Source: UBA6912 sp041611095 (GTDB taxonomy: Bacteria > Actinomycetota > Acidimicrobiia > Spongiisociales > UBA5794). From it: a stretch of 24,986 bases of DNA. Each line of letters opens with the position of its first letter. Within the stretch, counting starts at the first letter, position 1. A program made the position numbers and the translations under genes. This document shows, one piece after another, positions 1 through 7,008 of this stretch. The DNA is taken from NCBI GenBank assembly GCA_041611095.1, contig JBFINP010000044.1:1-24986 (forward strand), read 5' to 3'. The notes beneath the pieces were generated by a model. That model saw only the letters and a list, made by a program, of their open reading frames with translations. It ran no database searches and was not told where the DNA came from.

Positions 1-684
1 GCGATGACGGTCATCGTGGCGTTGATCTCGTTTCCGATCGGGATCGGCACGGCCGTCTACCTCGAGGAGTATGCGTCCGACACGCGGCTGACCCGTTTCA
101 TCACGACCAACATCCGCAATCTCGCCGGCGTCCCGTCGATCGTGTACGGAATCCTCGGATTCGCCGTGTTCGTCAGGTTCGTCGCCGCAATCGGGCTCGG
201 CGGCCCGGTCAACGGCAAGAACGTGCTCGCCGCAGGCATCACCCTTGCCGTCCTCGTGCTGCCGATCGTGATCATCACCGCCTCCGAGGCGCTTCGGGCG
301 GTGCCCAGCAGCATTCGTGAAGCCGGCTTCGGGGTCGGGGCAACACGGTGGGAAGTCATCCGGCATCACGTACTCCCGGTGGCGGCACCCGGCATCCTCA
401 CCGGGACCGTCCTCACCCTGGCGCGGGCGTTCGGCGAGACGGCGCCGCTGCTCCTGCTCGGCGCGATCACCGGCTTCTTCACGCTCGGCGAAGGTGCATC
501 ATTCCTCGACAAGCTCACGTCGGCGTACACGGCGCTGCCCGTGACGGTCTTCGACTGGTCCCGCCAGCCCGGCGAAGATTTCCGGTCGCTCGCAGCAGCT
601 GCGATCGTCGTGTTGCTCGTGATCCTGCTCACGGCCAACGCAGCTGCGATCATCCTGCGGAACAGATATGAACGAAAGTGGTGA
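1..684 (+). CDS. pstA: Phosphate ABC transporter permease PstA (5' end outside window)
   Basis: Inner-membrane permease of the high-affinity phosphate importer PstSCAB. The reading frame is open from base 1, so the N-terminus lies outside the window; about 227 residues are visible against roughly 280-300 for the family. The visible part is very hydrophobic with several membrane segments. It carries the ABC-permease EAA loop at about residues 103-124 of the visible protein (REAG, then a conserved Gly, ending in HHVLP), which docks on the ATPase, followed by the PstA-typical ARAFGETAPLLLLGAI. It ends one base before the preferred pstB start, and phoU follows, which confirms the Pst context. PstS and PstC would be expected to the left. 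The family assignment is secure. Confidence 0.95.
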   Translation, partial: AMTVIVALISFPIGIGTAVYLEEYASDTRLTRFITTNIRNLAGVPSIVYGILGFAVFVRFVAAIGLGGPVNGKNVLAAGITLAVLVLPIVIITASEALRAVPSSIREAGFGVGATRWEVIRHHVLPVAAPGILTGTVLTLARAFGETAPLLLLGAITGFFTLGEGASFLDKLTSAYTALPVTVFDWSRQPGEDFRSLAAAAIVVLLVILLTANAAAIILRNRYERKW

Positions 685-685
685 C

Positions 686-1570
686 ATGACGACCGGTGCG
701 GACCAGGGAACGCAACGTGTGCCCGAGCCGGTGCCGACCACCCGGGCGCCGGTCGTCCAGACCAGCCCGCGGGAGCAGCACCTCGATCCCAACGCGGCGA
801 TGATGTTCGACGTCGACGACCTCAACGTCTTCTACGGCGACTTTCACGCCGTGTTCGACGTGTCGCTCGACATTCGCCAGCACGAGATCACGGCGTTCAT
901 CGGACCGTCGGGATGCGGCAAGTCCACGATGCTGCGTTGCTTCAACCGCATGAACGATCTCATCGAGGGGGCCCGCGTCGAGGGACAGCTGCGGTATCAC
1001 GGCACCGACCTCTATGCCCCGGCCGTCGACCCGGTGGAGGTGCGCCGCCGCATCGGCATGGTCTTCCAGAAGCCAAATCCCTTTCCGAAGTCGATCTACG
1101 ACAACATCGCCTTCGGCCCCAAGATCGTGGGCTTCGGTGGGAATTTGGACGATCTGGTCGAGGAGTCACTCACCCGCGCCGCCCTTTGGGACGAGGTGAG
1201 AGACAAGCTCGGCGACTCGGCGTTTGCGCTGAGCGGTGGCCAGCAGCAGCGGCTGTGCATCGCTCGTGCGATCGCAACCAGCCCCGACGTCCTGCTGATG
1301 GATGAGCCCTGTTCCGCCCTCGACCCGATCGCGACCCTGCGCATCGAGGAGCTGATGCAGGAGCTCAAAGAGGACTACACGATCATCATCGTGACCCACA
1401 ACATGCAGCAGGCGGCGCGGGTCAGCGACCGCACCGCCTTTTTCAACGTGCGGCTCAACGAGGAGGGCCAGCGCACGGGACGGTTGGTCGAATACGCCGA
1501 GACTGGCAAGCTGTTCACGAACCCGGATCAGAAGGCCACCGAGGACTACATCACCGGACGGTTCGGGTAG
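686..1570 (+). CDS. pstB: Phosphate ABC transporter ATP-binding protein PstB
   Basis: ATPase subunit that drives phosphate import through PstC/PstA on the cytoplasmic face. Counted from the alternative upstream ATG at 668, the Walker A motif GPSGCGKST is at residues 79-87, the Q-loop is in VFQKPNPFP, the signature LSGGQQQRL starts near residue 188, Walker B VLLMDEP is at 208-214 and the switch His is at 244 (VTHNM). FQKPNPFPKSIYDNIAFG is typical of PstB. I prefer the ATG at 686 because GAAAG lies 7 bases upstream and the start then sits one base after the pstA stop. Neither start has a strong ribosome site. About 40 Pro/Thr-rich residues precede the ATPase fold; this tail is longer than usual and probably disordered, or the real start is the ATG pair near position 800. 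Confidence 0.95.
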   Translation: MTTGADQGTQRVPEPVPTTRAPVVQTSPREQHLDPNAAMMFDVDDLNVFYGDFHAVFDVSLDIRQHEITAFIGPSGCGKSTMLRCFNRMNDLIEGARVEGQLRYHGTDLYAPAVDPVEVRRRIGMVFQKPNPFPKSIYDNIAFGPKIVGFGGNLDDLVEESLTRAALWDEVRDKLGDSAFALSGGQQQRLCIARAIATSPDVLLMDEPCSALDPIATLRIEELMQELKEDYTIIIVTHNMQQAARVSDRTAFFNVRLNEEGQRTGRLVEYAETGKLFTNPDQKATEDYITGRFG

Positions 1571-1578
1571 GAGGAGCG

Positions 1579-2325
1579 ATGACGGGCAGCCAGTACTACG
1601 GACCGCTGATGGGAGCCGAGGCCCGCTCCCACTTCGACGCCCAGCTCAACGAGATTCGCGAGGGCCTCGTCAACCTCGGCACGCTCGTTGTCGAGAACCT
1701 GAATCGTGCCGGCGAGGCGATGCGAGAGACGAGGCTCGATCTCATCCCCCAGGTACGGGCGGCGGACCTCGAGATCAACGACCACTACTACGAGCTGGAG
1801 CGGCACACCTTCGAGATCCTCGCTCGGCAGCAACCCGTCGCCGGCGACCTCCGTTTCCTCGTCGCCGCCACCCGGATCGTCTATGAGCAGGAGCGCTCCG
1901 GCGACCTCGTGGTGAACTGCGTCAACATGCTCGAGCGATTGTCAGGCTTCCCGGACGTGCCCGTCATCAACGCCCTGCTCGCCCAGCTCATCGAGGCCGC
2001 CGCCGGGATCTTCACCATGTCGGTCGAGGCACTGTCCACGATGGATCCCGAATCCGGTGTGCGGCTCGACGACGCCGACGACGAGGTCGACGATCTGGTG
2101 AGCCGCTACTACACGGAGATCGGGCGCGCCGCCGACACCATCGGTCTGGAGCCTGCGATCGCCCTGTCCAGGGTCGGGCGCTTCCTCGAGCGAATCGGCG
2201 ATCACGCCGTCAACATCGGCGAGAACGTTACCTACGTGGTCACCGCGGAGTTCCCCCGCGCCGATCATGTGACACCCTCCGACGAGGTCGATCCGGAGCA
2301 GGCCGGCCCACCACCGAGGGGGTAA
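1579..2325 (+). CDS. phoU: Phosphate transport system regulator PhoU
   Basis: PhoU links the Pst transporter to the phosphate-sensing two-component system and restrains phosphate uptake. The 248-residue protein has two helical repeats. The first includes VAGDLRFLVAATRIVYEQERSGD and the second SRVGRFLERIGDHAVNIGENVTYVV, the usual PhoU signatures with acidic metal-binding positions. The C-terminal 20 or so residues are Pro/acidic and unconserved. A clear ribosome site (GGAGG, 1570-1574) overlaps the pstB stop codon and sits 4 bases before the ATG, so pstB and phoU are almost certainly cotranscribed. No terminator is obvious in the 32 bases before the next gene. Confidence 0.94.
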   Translation: MTGSQYYGPLMGAEARSHFDAQLNEIREGLVNLGTLVVENLNRAGEAMRETRLDLIPQVRAADLEINDHYYELERHTFEILARQQPVAGDLRFLVAATRIVYEQERSGDLVVNCVNMLERLSGFPDVPVINALLAQLIEAAAGIFTMSVEALSTMDPESGVRLDDADDEVDDLVSRYYTEIGRAADTIGLEPAIALSRVGRFLERIGDHAVNIGENVTYVVTAEFPRADHVTPSDEVDPEQAGPPPRG

Positions 2326-2357
2326 CCTCGCACGATCCGTCGTGAGAGGACTGCGCT

Positions 2358-3566
2358 ATCGACTTCGCCTACTCCCCCCGCTGTGAGGAGCTCCGCGAGA
2401 CGCTCCTCGGGTTCATGGACGATCACGTGTACCCGGCCGAACCGATCAACGAGCATCAGCGGCTCGAATCGGGCAACCCCTGGGACGCCACACCGATACT
2501 GGAGGAGCTGAAGAACGAGGCCAGGTCGCTCGGTCTGTGGAACCTCTTCCTCCCTGACGAGGAGTGGGGCGCCGGCTTGAGCAACGTCGACTACGCACCC
2601 CTCGCCGAGGTCATGGGGCGCAGCGTCGAGCTGGCGCCGGAGGCCACGAACTGCGCGGCCCCGGACACGGGGAACATGGAGGTGCTGGCGATGTTCGGCA
2701 CTCCGGAGCAGCAGGAGCAATGGCTCGTGCCCCTGCTCGAAGGCAGGATTCGGAGCGCCTTCGCCATGACCGAGCCCGCCGTAGCCAGCTCAGATCCCCG
2801 CAACCTCGAGGCGACCGCCGTGCGTGACGGCGACGAGTACGTGATCAACGGCAGGAAGTGGTGGACTACCGGAGCCGCCGGATCTACGTGCGAGGTGGCG
2901 ATCTTCATGGGCGTCACCGATCCCGACGGAGATCCCAGGCGGCGGTACTCGATGATCCTCGTCCCGATGGACGCCCCTGGGGTGAAGGTGGAGCGCTCTT
3001 TGCCCGTCTACGGGTTCCAGGACCGTGGCGGCCACGGCGACGTGACCTTCACGGACGTGCGAGTCCCCGCCACCAACCTGATCGCCGGAGAGGGCGACGG
3101 CTACATGATCGCCCAGGCGAGGCTCGGCCCGGGCCGGATCCACCACTGCATGCGGGCGATCGGCATGGCGGAGCGGGGGCTCGACATGATGATCCGGCGA
3201 GCCAAGGACCGGTATGCGTTCGGGTCACGGATCAGCGAGAAAGGCGTCGTTCAGGACTGGATCGCCGAGTCGAGGTGGCGCATCGAGCAGGCCCGCCTCC
3301 TTGTCCTGAAGACGGCCTGGTTGATCGACACCGTCGGCAGCCGCAACGCACGCATCGAGGTTTCGGCCATCAAGGTGGTGGCACCGCGCACTGCGCTCTG
3401 GGTCCTCGATAAGGCTGTCCAGGCGCACGGGGGCGGCGGTGTCAGCGACGACTTCCCGCTGGCGCGCATGTGGGCGCTGGCCCGTACGTTACGCATCGCC
3501 GACGGCCCGGACGAGGTGCACAACATGGTCGTGGCCCGCCGGGAGATGGGCCGCATTCCCGACTGA
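2358..3566 (+). CDS. Acyl-CoA dehydrogenase family protein (ATC start proposed)
   Basis: FAD-dependent alpha,beta-dehydrogenation of an acyl-CoA; the substrate cannot be told. The middle domain has AFAMTEPAVASSDPRNLEA and INGRKWWTTGA, which contact FAD and substrate, and the C-terminal helical domain has QAHGGGGVSDDFPLAR and RIADGPDEVH. The position of the medium-chain enzyme's catalytic Glu (YEGT) is Asp here (ADGP), as in the ACAD10/11-like branch. The first ordinary start is the ATG at 2415, which has no ribosome site and would remove the family-typical N-terminus. The same frame upstream encodes IDFAYSPRCEELRETLLGF. An in-frame TGA at 2343-2345 leaves no ATG, GTG, TTG or CTG, yet GAGAGGA (2344-2350) sits 7 bases before ATC 2358, exactly where family members begin with Met. 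With this start the protein has 402 residues, the normal length. Confidence 0.9.
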   Translation: MDFAYSPRCEELRETLLGFMDDHVYPAEPINEHQRLESGNPWDATPILEELKNEARSLGLWNLFLPDEEWGAGLSNVDYAPLAEVMGRSVELAPEATNCAAPDTGNMEVLAMFGTPEQQEQWLVPLLEGRIRSAFAMTEPAVASSDPRNLEATAVRDGDEYVINGRKWWTTGAAGSTCEVAIFMGVTDPDGDPRRRYSMILVPMDAPGVKVERSLPVYGFQDRGGHGDVTFTDVRVPATNLIAGEGDGYMIAQARLGPGRIHHCMRAIGMAERGLDMMIRRAKDRYAFGSRISEKGVVQDWIAESRWRIEQARLLVLKTAWLIDTVGSRNARIEVSAIKVVAPRTALWVLDKAVQAHGGGGVSDDFPLARMWALARTLRIADGPDEVHNMVVARREMGRIPD

Positions 3567-3591
3567 ACGGGGGCGAGACCCCGGAGGTCAG
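3563..3591. terminator. Possible bidirectional hairpin between convergent genes
   Basis: The 21 bases between the two convergent stop codons hold CGGGG (3568-3572), a 6-base loop and CCCCG (3579-3583). An outer CTGA/TCAG pairing (3563-3566 with 3588-3591) includes both stop codons. There is no T-run, so termination is only suggested. The TGA/TCA core of the outer stem is unavoidable when two TGA-ending genes converge. Confidence 0.35.
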
Positions 3592-4556
3592 CTGAACAGC
3601 CCGAGGATCTTGTCGATGAAGCTGCGGCCCTTCGGCGCCGGCAACTCGGACAGCACGTCGATGAGATGGTCGGGCGGCACGTCTCCGACCAGCATGAACG
3701 CGATCTCACCTCGCTGCCAGGAGACCCAGATCTCCGCAGGCTCGACCAGAACGAGGTAGCGCGCCCCGCCCACCTCAAACGCCGTACCCCCTTCGAGACC
3801 CGGCTCGACCCGGTCGGTGGGGATCTCGAACACGCTGAACGAGAAGAGCCCGTCGCCGTAGAAGGCGTGGGCGATGCCGTCGGCGTCCAGATAGGTGTCG
3901 AGCCGCTCGTAGCCGGCCGCCCGCACCGGGAGTGTCGACCCCGCTTGCTCCGGCACCACCTCGTAGGCATCGGACGCCTGCTCTCGCAATGCCGCGTATG
4001 CGCGGGCCGAGACCGGGCCGAACTCGGTGAAGGTCGAGAGCCGGAAGAGCCGGCCCTCGCCGTCGTAGATCTCCGTCGTCAAAGGCGCCCAGGTCACCGC
4101 ATCGAAGACGATCGTTGCCCGTTTCAGGTCGCCCTCGAAGATCGTCACGCTGCGGGCGCTGCGCCCGAGACGCGTCACGGGCGTGGCTTCCGAGGTGGTG
4201 TACTTGGTGCCCGCGCCCTCGGCCGACCAGCTCGAGAACGTGATTCCGGGCATCTCGGTTCCGCCGAGCTTGCCGCCCCCGATCAACACCTCGGTGTCGC
4301 CGTCCTTCAGGATCATCATTCCGCCGGCGTGCTCTATGTCGCCGACGGCGGCCTCGTTCGCTCCGTTCCACATCGTCACCACCACGCGCCGGCCTGCGTA
4401 GTCGGCCTTCGCCGCCCGCTCGAGGTAGTCGTCCAGGTCGTCGGCGCGGGCCGGTGCCGCCATCGACAAGGAGGCGAGCACCGCAACGACGATGGCCGCC
4501 GCCGACGCGGCGCGGCTCGACGCGGTTCGGCACTCCGGCGACCAGGTCCACGTCAT
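3588..4556 (-). CDS. RseB/MucB-like periplasmic regulator of an ECF sigma factor
   Basis: Probable exported regulator that binds the anti-sigma factor encoded just upstream and tunes its release or cleavage, as RseB does for RseA in Proteobacteria. The 322-residue protein starts with a signal peptide (hydrophobic run about residues 19-34, then APARA before DDLDDYL). The N-terminal half resembles the RseB lipoprotein-like fold. The C-terminal half carries the RseB hallmark YGDGLFSFSV (233-242) and the later VGDVPPDHL (290-298), comparable to SDGLFSFSV and VGELPP in the E. coli protein as I recall it. The start ATG (4556-4554) overlaps the anti-sigma stop as ATGA, so translation is coupled. Similarity is by eye; the family call is fairly secure, the mechanism inferred. 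Confidence 0.8.
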   Translation of the reverse strand: MTWTWSPECRTASSRAASAAAIVVAVLASLSMAAPARADDLDDYLERAAKADYAGRRVVVTMWNGANEAAVGDIEHAGGMMILKDGDTEVLIGGGKLGGTEMPGITFSSWSAEGAGTKYTTSEATPVTRLGRSARSVTIFEGDLKRATIVFDAVTWAPLTTEIYDGEGRLFRLSTFTEFGPVSARAYAALREQASDAYEVVPEQAGSTLPVRAAGYERLDTYLDADGIAHAFYGDGLFSFSVFEIPTDRVEPGLEGGTAFEVGGARYLVLVEPAEIWVSWQRGEIAFMLVGDVPPDHLIDVLSELPAPKGRSFIDKILGLFS

Positions 4557-5152
4557 GGCGTCTCTGCAGGGGTCGCAAAGGCCGGGATCACCGCAAAACC
4601 CTGCTCCACCGAGGTCCGTGCAGTGTGGCGATTGGCGAGGGTGTCCCGATCGACGAAGGCGGCGGGGCCGCCCGTGTTGACCACGAGTGCGATCGCAGCG
4701 GCGACCGCAGCTGCGGCAACGGCGCGCCGTGCCCAGTGTCGTCGCGCAGTGCTCGCACCGAGGGGCGGCGGCTCGAGGCTCGGTTCGAGACGAGGGAGGG
4801 CACGAACCGCGGTACGTGCCGCATCGAGCTCCCGCAGCTCGGAGCGGCAGGGGGCGCAGAGGGCGAGGTGATCGCCGACGTGTTCCACGTCCTGAGGTGA
4901 CAGCTCGCCGTCCAGGTAGGCCGACAGCAGATCCCCGAGGTGCAGCGCCGCAGCAAGCGCCGAAGGGAGATCCAGATCGGGGAGCTGGCGCACGAGCGAA
5001 CGCGCCTCCTGGATCCGACGAAACACGGCGATGCAGTCGGTACAGCCATCGAGGTGCGCTACCACCTCGGCAAGCTCGCCGGACGTGAGCTCGCCGTCGA
5101 GGTAGCCGGACAGCAGCTCCTCGCGGTCCCAGCACGAGCTCACACCGGCCAT
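4553..5152 (-). CDS. Anti-sigma factor with two zinc-finger (ZAS-type) modules and one membrane segment
   Basis: Predicted membrane-bound anti-sigma factor for the ECF sigma factor immediately upstream. In 199 residues there are two tandem copies of the zinc anti-sigma pattern. The first has LLSGYLDGEL with H33-x3-C37-x2-C40 (C7 a likely fourth ligand). The second has LLSAYLDGEL with H95-x3-C99-x2-C102. Most such proteins have one copy. An Ala/Val-rich membrane helix spans about 143-159, leaving a short outside tail of about 40 residues for the RseB-like partner. The ATG at 5152 was chosen because it begins just before the first zinc module and overlaps the end of the sigma gene by 13 bases. 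The frame stays open further upstream, but only as a shadow of the sigma gene. Confidence 0.88.
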   Translation of the reverse strand: MAGVSSCWDREELLSGYLDGELTSGELAEVVAHLDGCTDCIAVFRRIQEARSLVRQLPDLDLPSALAAALHLGDLLSAYLDGELSPQDVEHVGDHLALCAPCRSELRELDAARTAVRALPRLEPSLEPPPLGASTARRHWARRAVAAAAVAAAIALVVNTGGPAAFVDRDTLANRHTARTSVEQGFAVIPAFATPAETP

Positions 5153-5649
5153 GTCAGCAAGCCCCTGAGCATCTTGCGTCCGCGGTGGATTCTGCTGCGG
5201 ACGGTTCCCACCGGGATGTCCACGGCAGCGGCGATCTCCTCGTAGGTGAGTCCGACGACGTCGCACATCACGACACACTCGCGGAACTCGACGGGGAGCT
5301 TGAGAAGCGCACCCTGTACATCGTCGGAGAGCCGAATCTGCGCGAGCACCTCGTCCGGCGACGGTGCGGTGAGGACCGTCGATCGCTCGACATCGGGTAG
5401 CGCGGTCGTGGGCCGTCGCTTCCTACGCCGGATGTCGTCGAGGAACGCATTCCGCGTGATGCGCCACAGCCACCCCTCGAACGATCCGGGTGTGTAGCTG
5501 GCCAGCCCTTTCCGGACGCGTAGGAGGACTTCTTGAACCAGATCTGAGGCATCGTCACGATTGCCCGTGAGTCGGTAGGCGTAGTTGTAGATCTGCCGGC
5601 CGTACCGGCGCGCAACGTCTTCCCATGCTGGGATCACTTGCTCCGACAT
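5140..5649 (-). CDS. ECF RNA polymerase sigma factor, SigE/RpoE-like
   Basis: Alternative sigma factor of 169 residues, the normal ECF size, with no region 1 or 3. Region 2 covers about 11-78, with YAYRLTGNRDDASDLVQEVLLRV contacting core polymerase and the -10 element, and the aromatic GWLWRITRN. Region 4 covers about 110-163, with LPVEFRECVVMCDVVGLTYEEIA and the helix-turn-helix IPVGTVRSRIHRGRKML reading the -35 element. The start ATG (5649) is preceded by a G-rich GGGGGA ribosome site. The downstream anti-sigma gene overlaps it by 13 bases and the RseB-like gene follows. A GGAAC-N17-CGTT promoter about 30-55 bases upstream implies positive autoregulation. The likely role is response to envelope stress. 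Confidence 0.93.
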   Translation of the reverse strand: MSEQVIPAWEDVARRYGRQIYNYAYRLTGNRDDASDLVQEVLLRVRKGLASYTPGSFEGWLWRITRNAFLDDIRRRKRRPTTALPDVERSTVLTAPSPDEVLAQIRLSDDVQGALLKLPVEFRECVVMCDVVGLTYEEIAAAVDIPVGTVRSRIHRGRKMLRGLLTWPV

Positions 5650-5677
5650 GGATTCCCCCGAGGGGCTCGCGTCTCAC

Positions 5678-5703
5678 AACGACGCCGCGCTGGGGGAAGT
5701 TCC
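5678..5703 (-). promoter_or_regulatory. ECF-type promoter of the sigma/anti-sigma/rseB-like operon
   Basis: On the minus strand GGAACTT (plus 5697-5703) is followed, 17 bases after GGAAC, by CGTT (plus 5678-5681). This matches the GGAAC / CGTT bipartite promoter of SigE/RpoE-type ECF sigma factors. It lies 29-54 bases upstream of the sigma ATG, leaving a leader of about 20 bases. The -35 element is half of a 13-base inverted repeat (GGGGAA-G-TTCCCC, 5693-5705), which could be chance or a second regulator's site. Confidence 0.65.
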
Positions 5704-5742
5704 CCGGAGGGTCGCCCTCGAGGCGCTATGGATGGCCGGAGG

Positions 5743-5922
5743 TCACGCCTCCTTGCTCGGCTCCTCCTCTTCCTCGCTGGCGCCATCCTCCATGCCCTTG
5801 CGGAACTCCTTGGCGGATGCTCCGATCGAGCGTGCGAGGTCAGGCAGCTTGCGGGCCCCGAAGAGCAGCAAGAGCACCACGAGGATGATGATGAAGTCCC
5901 ATCCTTGGATGTTGCGAAACAC
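5743..5922 (-). CDS. tatA: Twin-arginine translocase subunit TatA/TatE-like
   Basis: Small pore-forming subunit of the Tat system, which exports folded proteins. The 59-residue product has a short N-terminus, one membrane helix (FIIILVVLLLLFG), the conserved FG hinge, then an amphipathic helix (ARKLPDLARSIGASAKEFRKGM) and a Glu-rich tail (EEEEEP). This layout matches TatA rather than the longer TatB. I use the GTG at 5922 because GAAGGAG lies 7 bases upstream; an ATG at 5958 would add 12 charged residues with no ribosome site. It lies 93 bases upstream of the ECF sigma gene. In mycobacteria a tatB gene also neighbours the sigE locus, so the link may be old. Confidence 0.92.
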   Translation of the reverse strand: MFRNIQGWDFIIILVVLLLLFGARKLPDLARSIGASAKEFRKGMEDGASEEEEEPSKEA

Positions 5923-5959
5923 GCTGTGGCTCCTTCGTCTGCAACCGAGTGTACCCACC

Positions 5960-5978
5960 CCACGGCCTTTCGCCGCGG
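5960..5978. other. Imperfect hairpin between the unknown 308-residue gene and tatA
   Basis: CCACGGC and GCCGCGG are separated by 5 bases and pair with one A-C mismatch. The element lies in the 67-base gap before tatA. It may weaken read-through, but there is no T-run. Confidence 0.25.
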
Positions 5979-5989
5979 TGCGGCCTACC

Positions 5990-6916
5990 TCAGCCGATGG
6001 CCATCGCGTTGACGAAGCTCTGGAACCGCTCTCTCGTGACGAACCTCACCCGAGGCTCACGGCGCTCCTTGTCGTAGACGAGGAACGGTCCGAACTTCGG
6101 GGTGAAGAGCAAACCGCGGGCCGCACCGGACTGCCCGAAGTGAACCATGAACTCGTTCACCGCCCTCTCCGAGAGCTCCGGATGCTCCCCCGGCCAGTGC
6201 TCGACGACCTCGACGAAGTGGCTCGTGCCGCCCCGTGTTGCGATGAAGGAAGCGCCGGAGCCTGTCACGGTGTAATTGGCGACTCTCAAGAGACCGCGCA
6301 CGATATCGGCCAGCTCTGTCGCCTTCGGGTCGATCCCCTGAGCGCGCAACCCGGCTTCGAGGACCGCCGTCAGCTGCACCTCCTCGCTCAACGGTCGCAA
6401 CTCGTCCGATGGCGCCCGTACCGCCAGGTTGGGCGCCTCGGGGGGCTCGGCGCCGAACTCCTCGAAGATGTCCGGGCCGCGATGGGCAAAGGGGTGCTCG
6501 CCGGGCGGCGCCGGCGGTGGAAGCTCGCCCGGGCCGTCGAGCGTCAGCTTTCCCACCTCGACCCTGGCGTCTCCGCGGCGGGCGTGGGCGTGAACCGTCG
6601 ACACTCCGTCCAGGGGGAGATGCGAGCGCTTCTCACGCAGCACCTCCACCGCCTCGCCGAGGAGGATCTTGGTGAGGACCGGGTCGGGGTCCCCTTCGGG
6701 CAGCGGGACATCGAAGTACACGTGCGCATCGCCGCCGGTGACGTGAAAGTCTGCGGCCGGCGGCCGGAAGCCACCGGCGCCTGCGCGACCCGCGGCCGAA
6801 GCTGCCGTCTCTGCGGCGGTTCCTGATGGCGTTTGCCGTGACCGCATGATGACGACGGCGAGCACGACGACGACGATGACGACGATCACGGCAATCACTG
6901 CGGGCACGTTGGCCAA
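5990..6916 (-). CDS. Membrane-anchored protein of unknown function
   Basis: Not recognised. The 308-residue protein has one N-terminal membrane helix (about residues 5-24, Ile/Val-rich), then an Ala/Gly-rich linker, so most of it hangs on one side of the membrane; the RSRQ after the helix suggests the cytoplasmic side. A first domain (about 50-125) is alpha/beta-like and a Pro-rich stretch (ELPPPAPPGEHP) separates it from a C-terminal domain (about 190-308). That domain, with SFIATRGGTSHFVEVVEHW and later NEFMVHFGQSGAARGLLFTPKFGPFLVYD, looks loosely like the restriction-endonuclease/Mrr fold, but the E-x-K lysine is missing, so a nuclease cannot be claimed. It is the first of a same-strand run leading to tatA and the sigma operon. 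Confidence 0.75.
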   Translation of the reverse strand: MANVPAVIAVIVVIVVVVLAVVIMRSRQTPSGTAAETAASAAGRAGAGGFRPPAADFHVTGGDAHVYFDVPLPEGDPDPVLTKILLGEAVEVLREKRSHLPLDGVSTVHAHARRGDARVEVGKLTLDGPGELPPPAPPGEHPFAHRGPDIFEEFGAEPPEAPNLAVRAPSDELRPLSEEVQLTAVLEAGLRAQGIDPKATELADIVRGLLRVANYTVTGSGASFIATRGGTSHFVEVVEHWPGEHPELSERAVNEFMVHFGQSGAARGLLFTPKFGPFLVYDKERREPRVRFVTRERFQSFVNAMAIG

Positions 6917-7008
6917 CTCCTATCGGTGGTCTCGGTTCGAGAGTCTAGGAGTCACACCGACCCGGCCCGAAGTCGATGCGATGCGGTTGCGACACGAGGA
7001 CGAAGGGT

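Noticed and set aside
3666..4871. Long plus-strand open frame (about 400 codons) opposite the RseB-like and anti-sigma genes
   Set aside because: Arg/Gly/His-rich product with no family signature; a shadow of GC-rich genes on the other strand, which have signal peptide, zinc motifs and coupled starts.
5648..6826. Plus-strand open frame of about 390 codons opposite tatA and the unknown membrane protein
   Set aside because: Low-complexity Arg/Glu product crossing two genes and an intergenic gap; the minus-strand genes have clear starts and domains.
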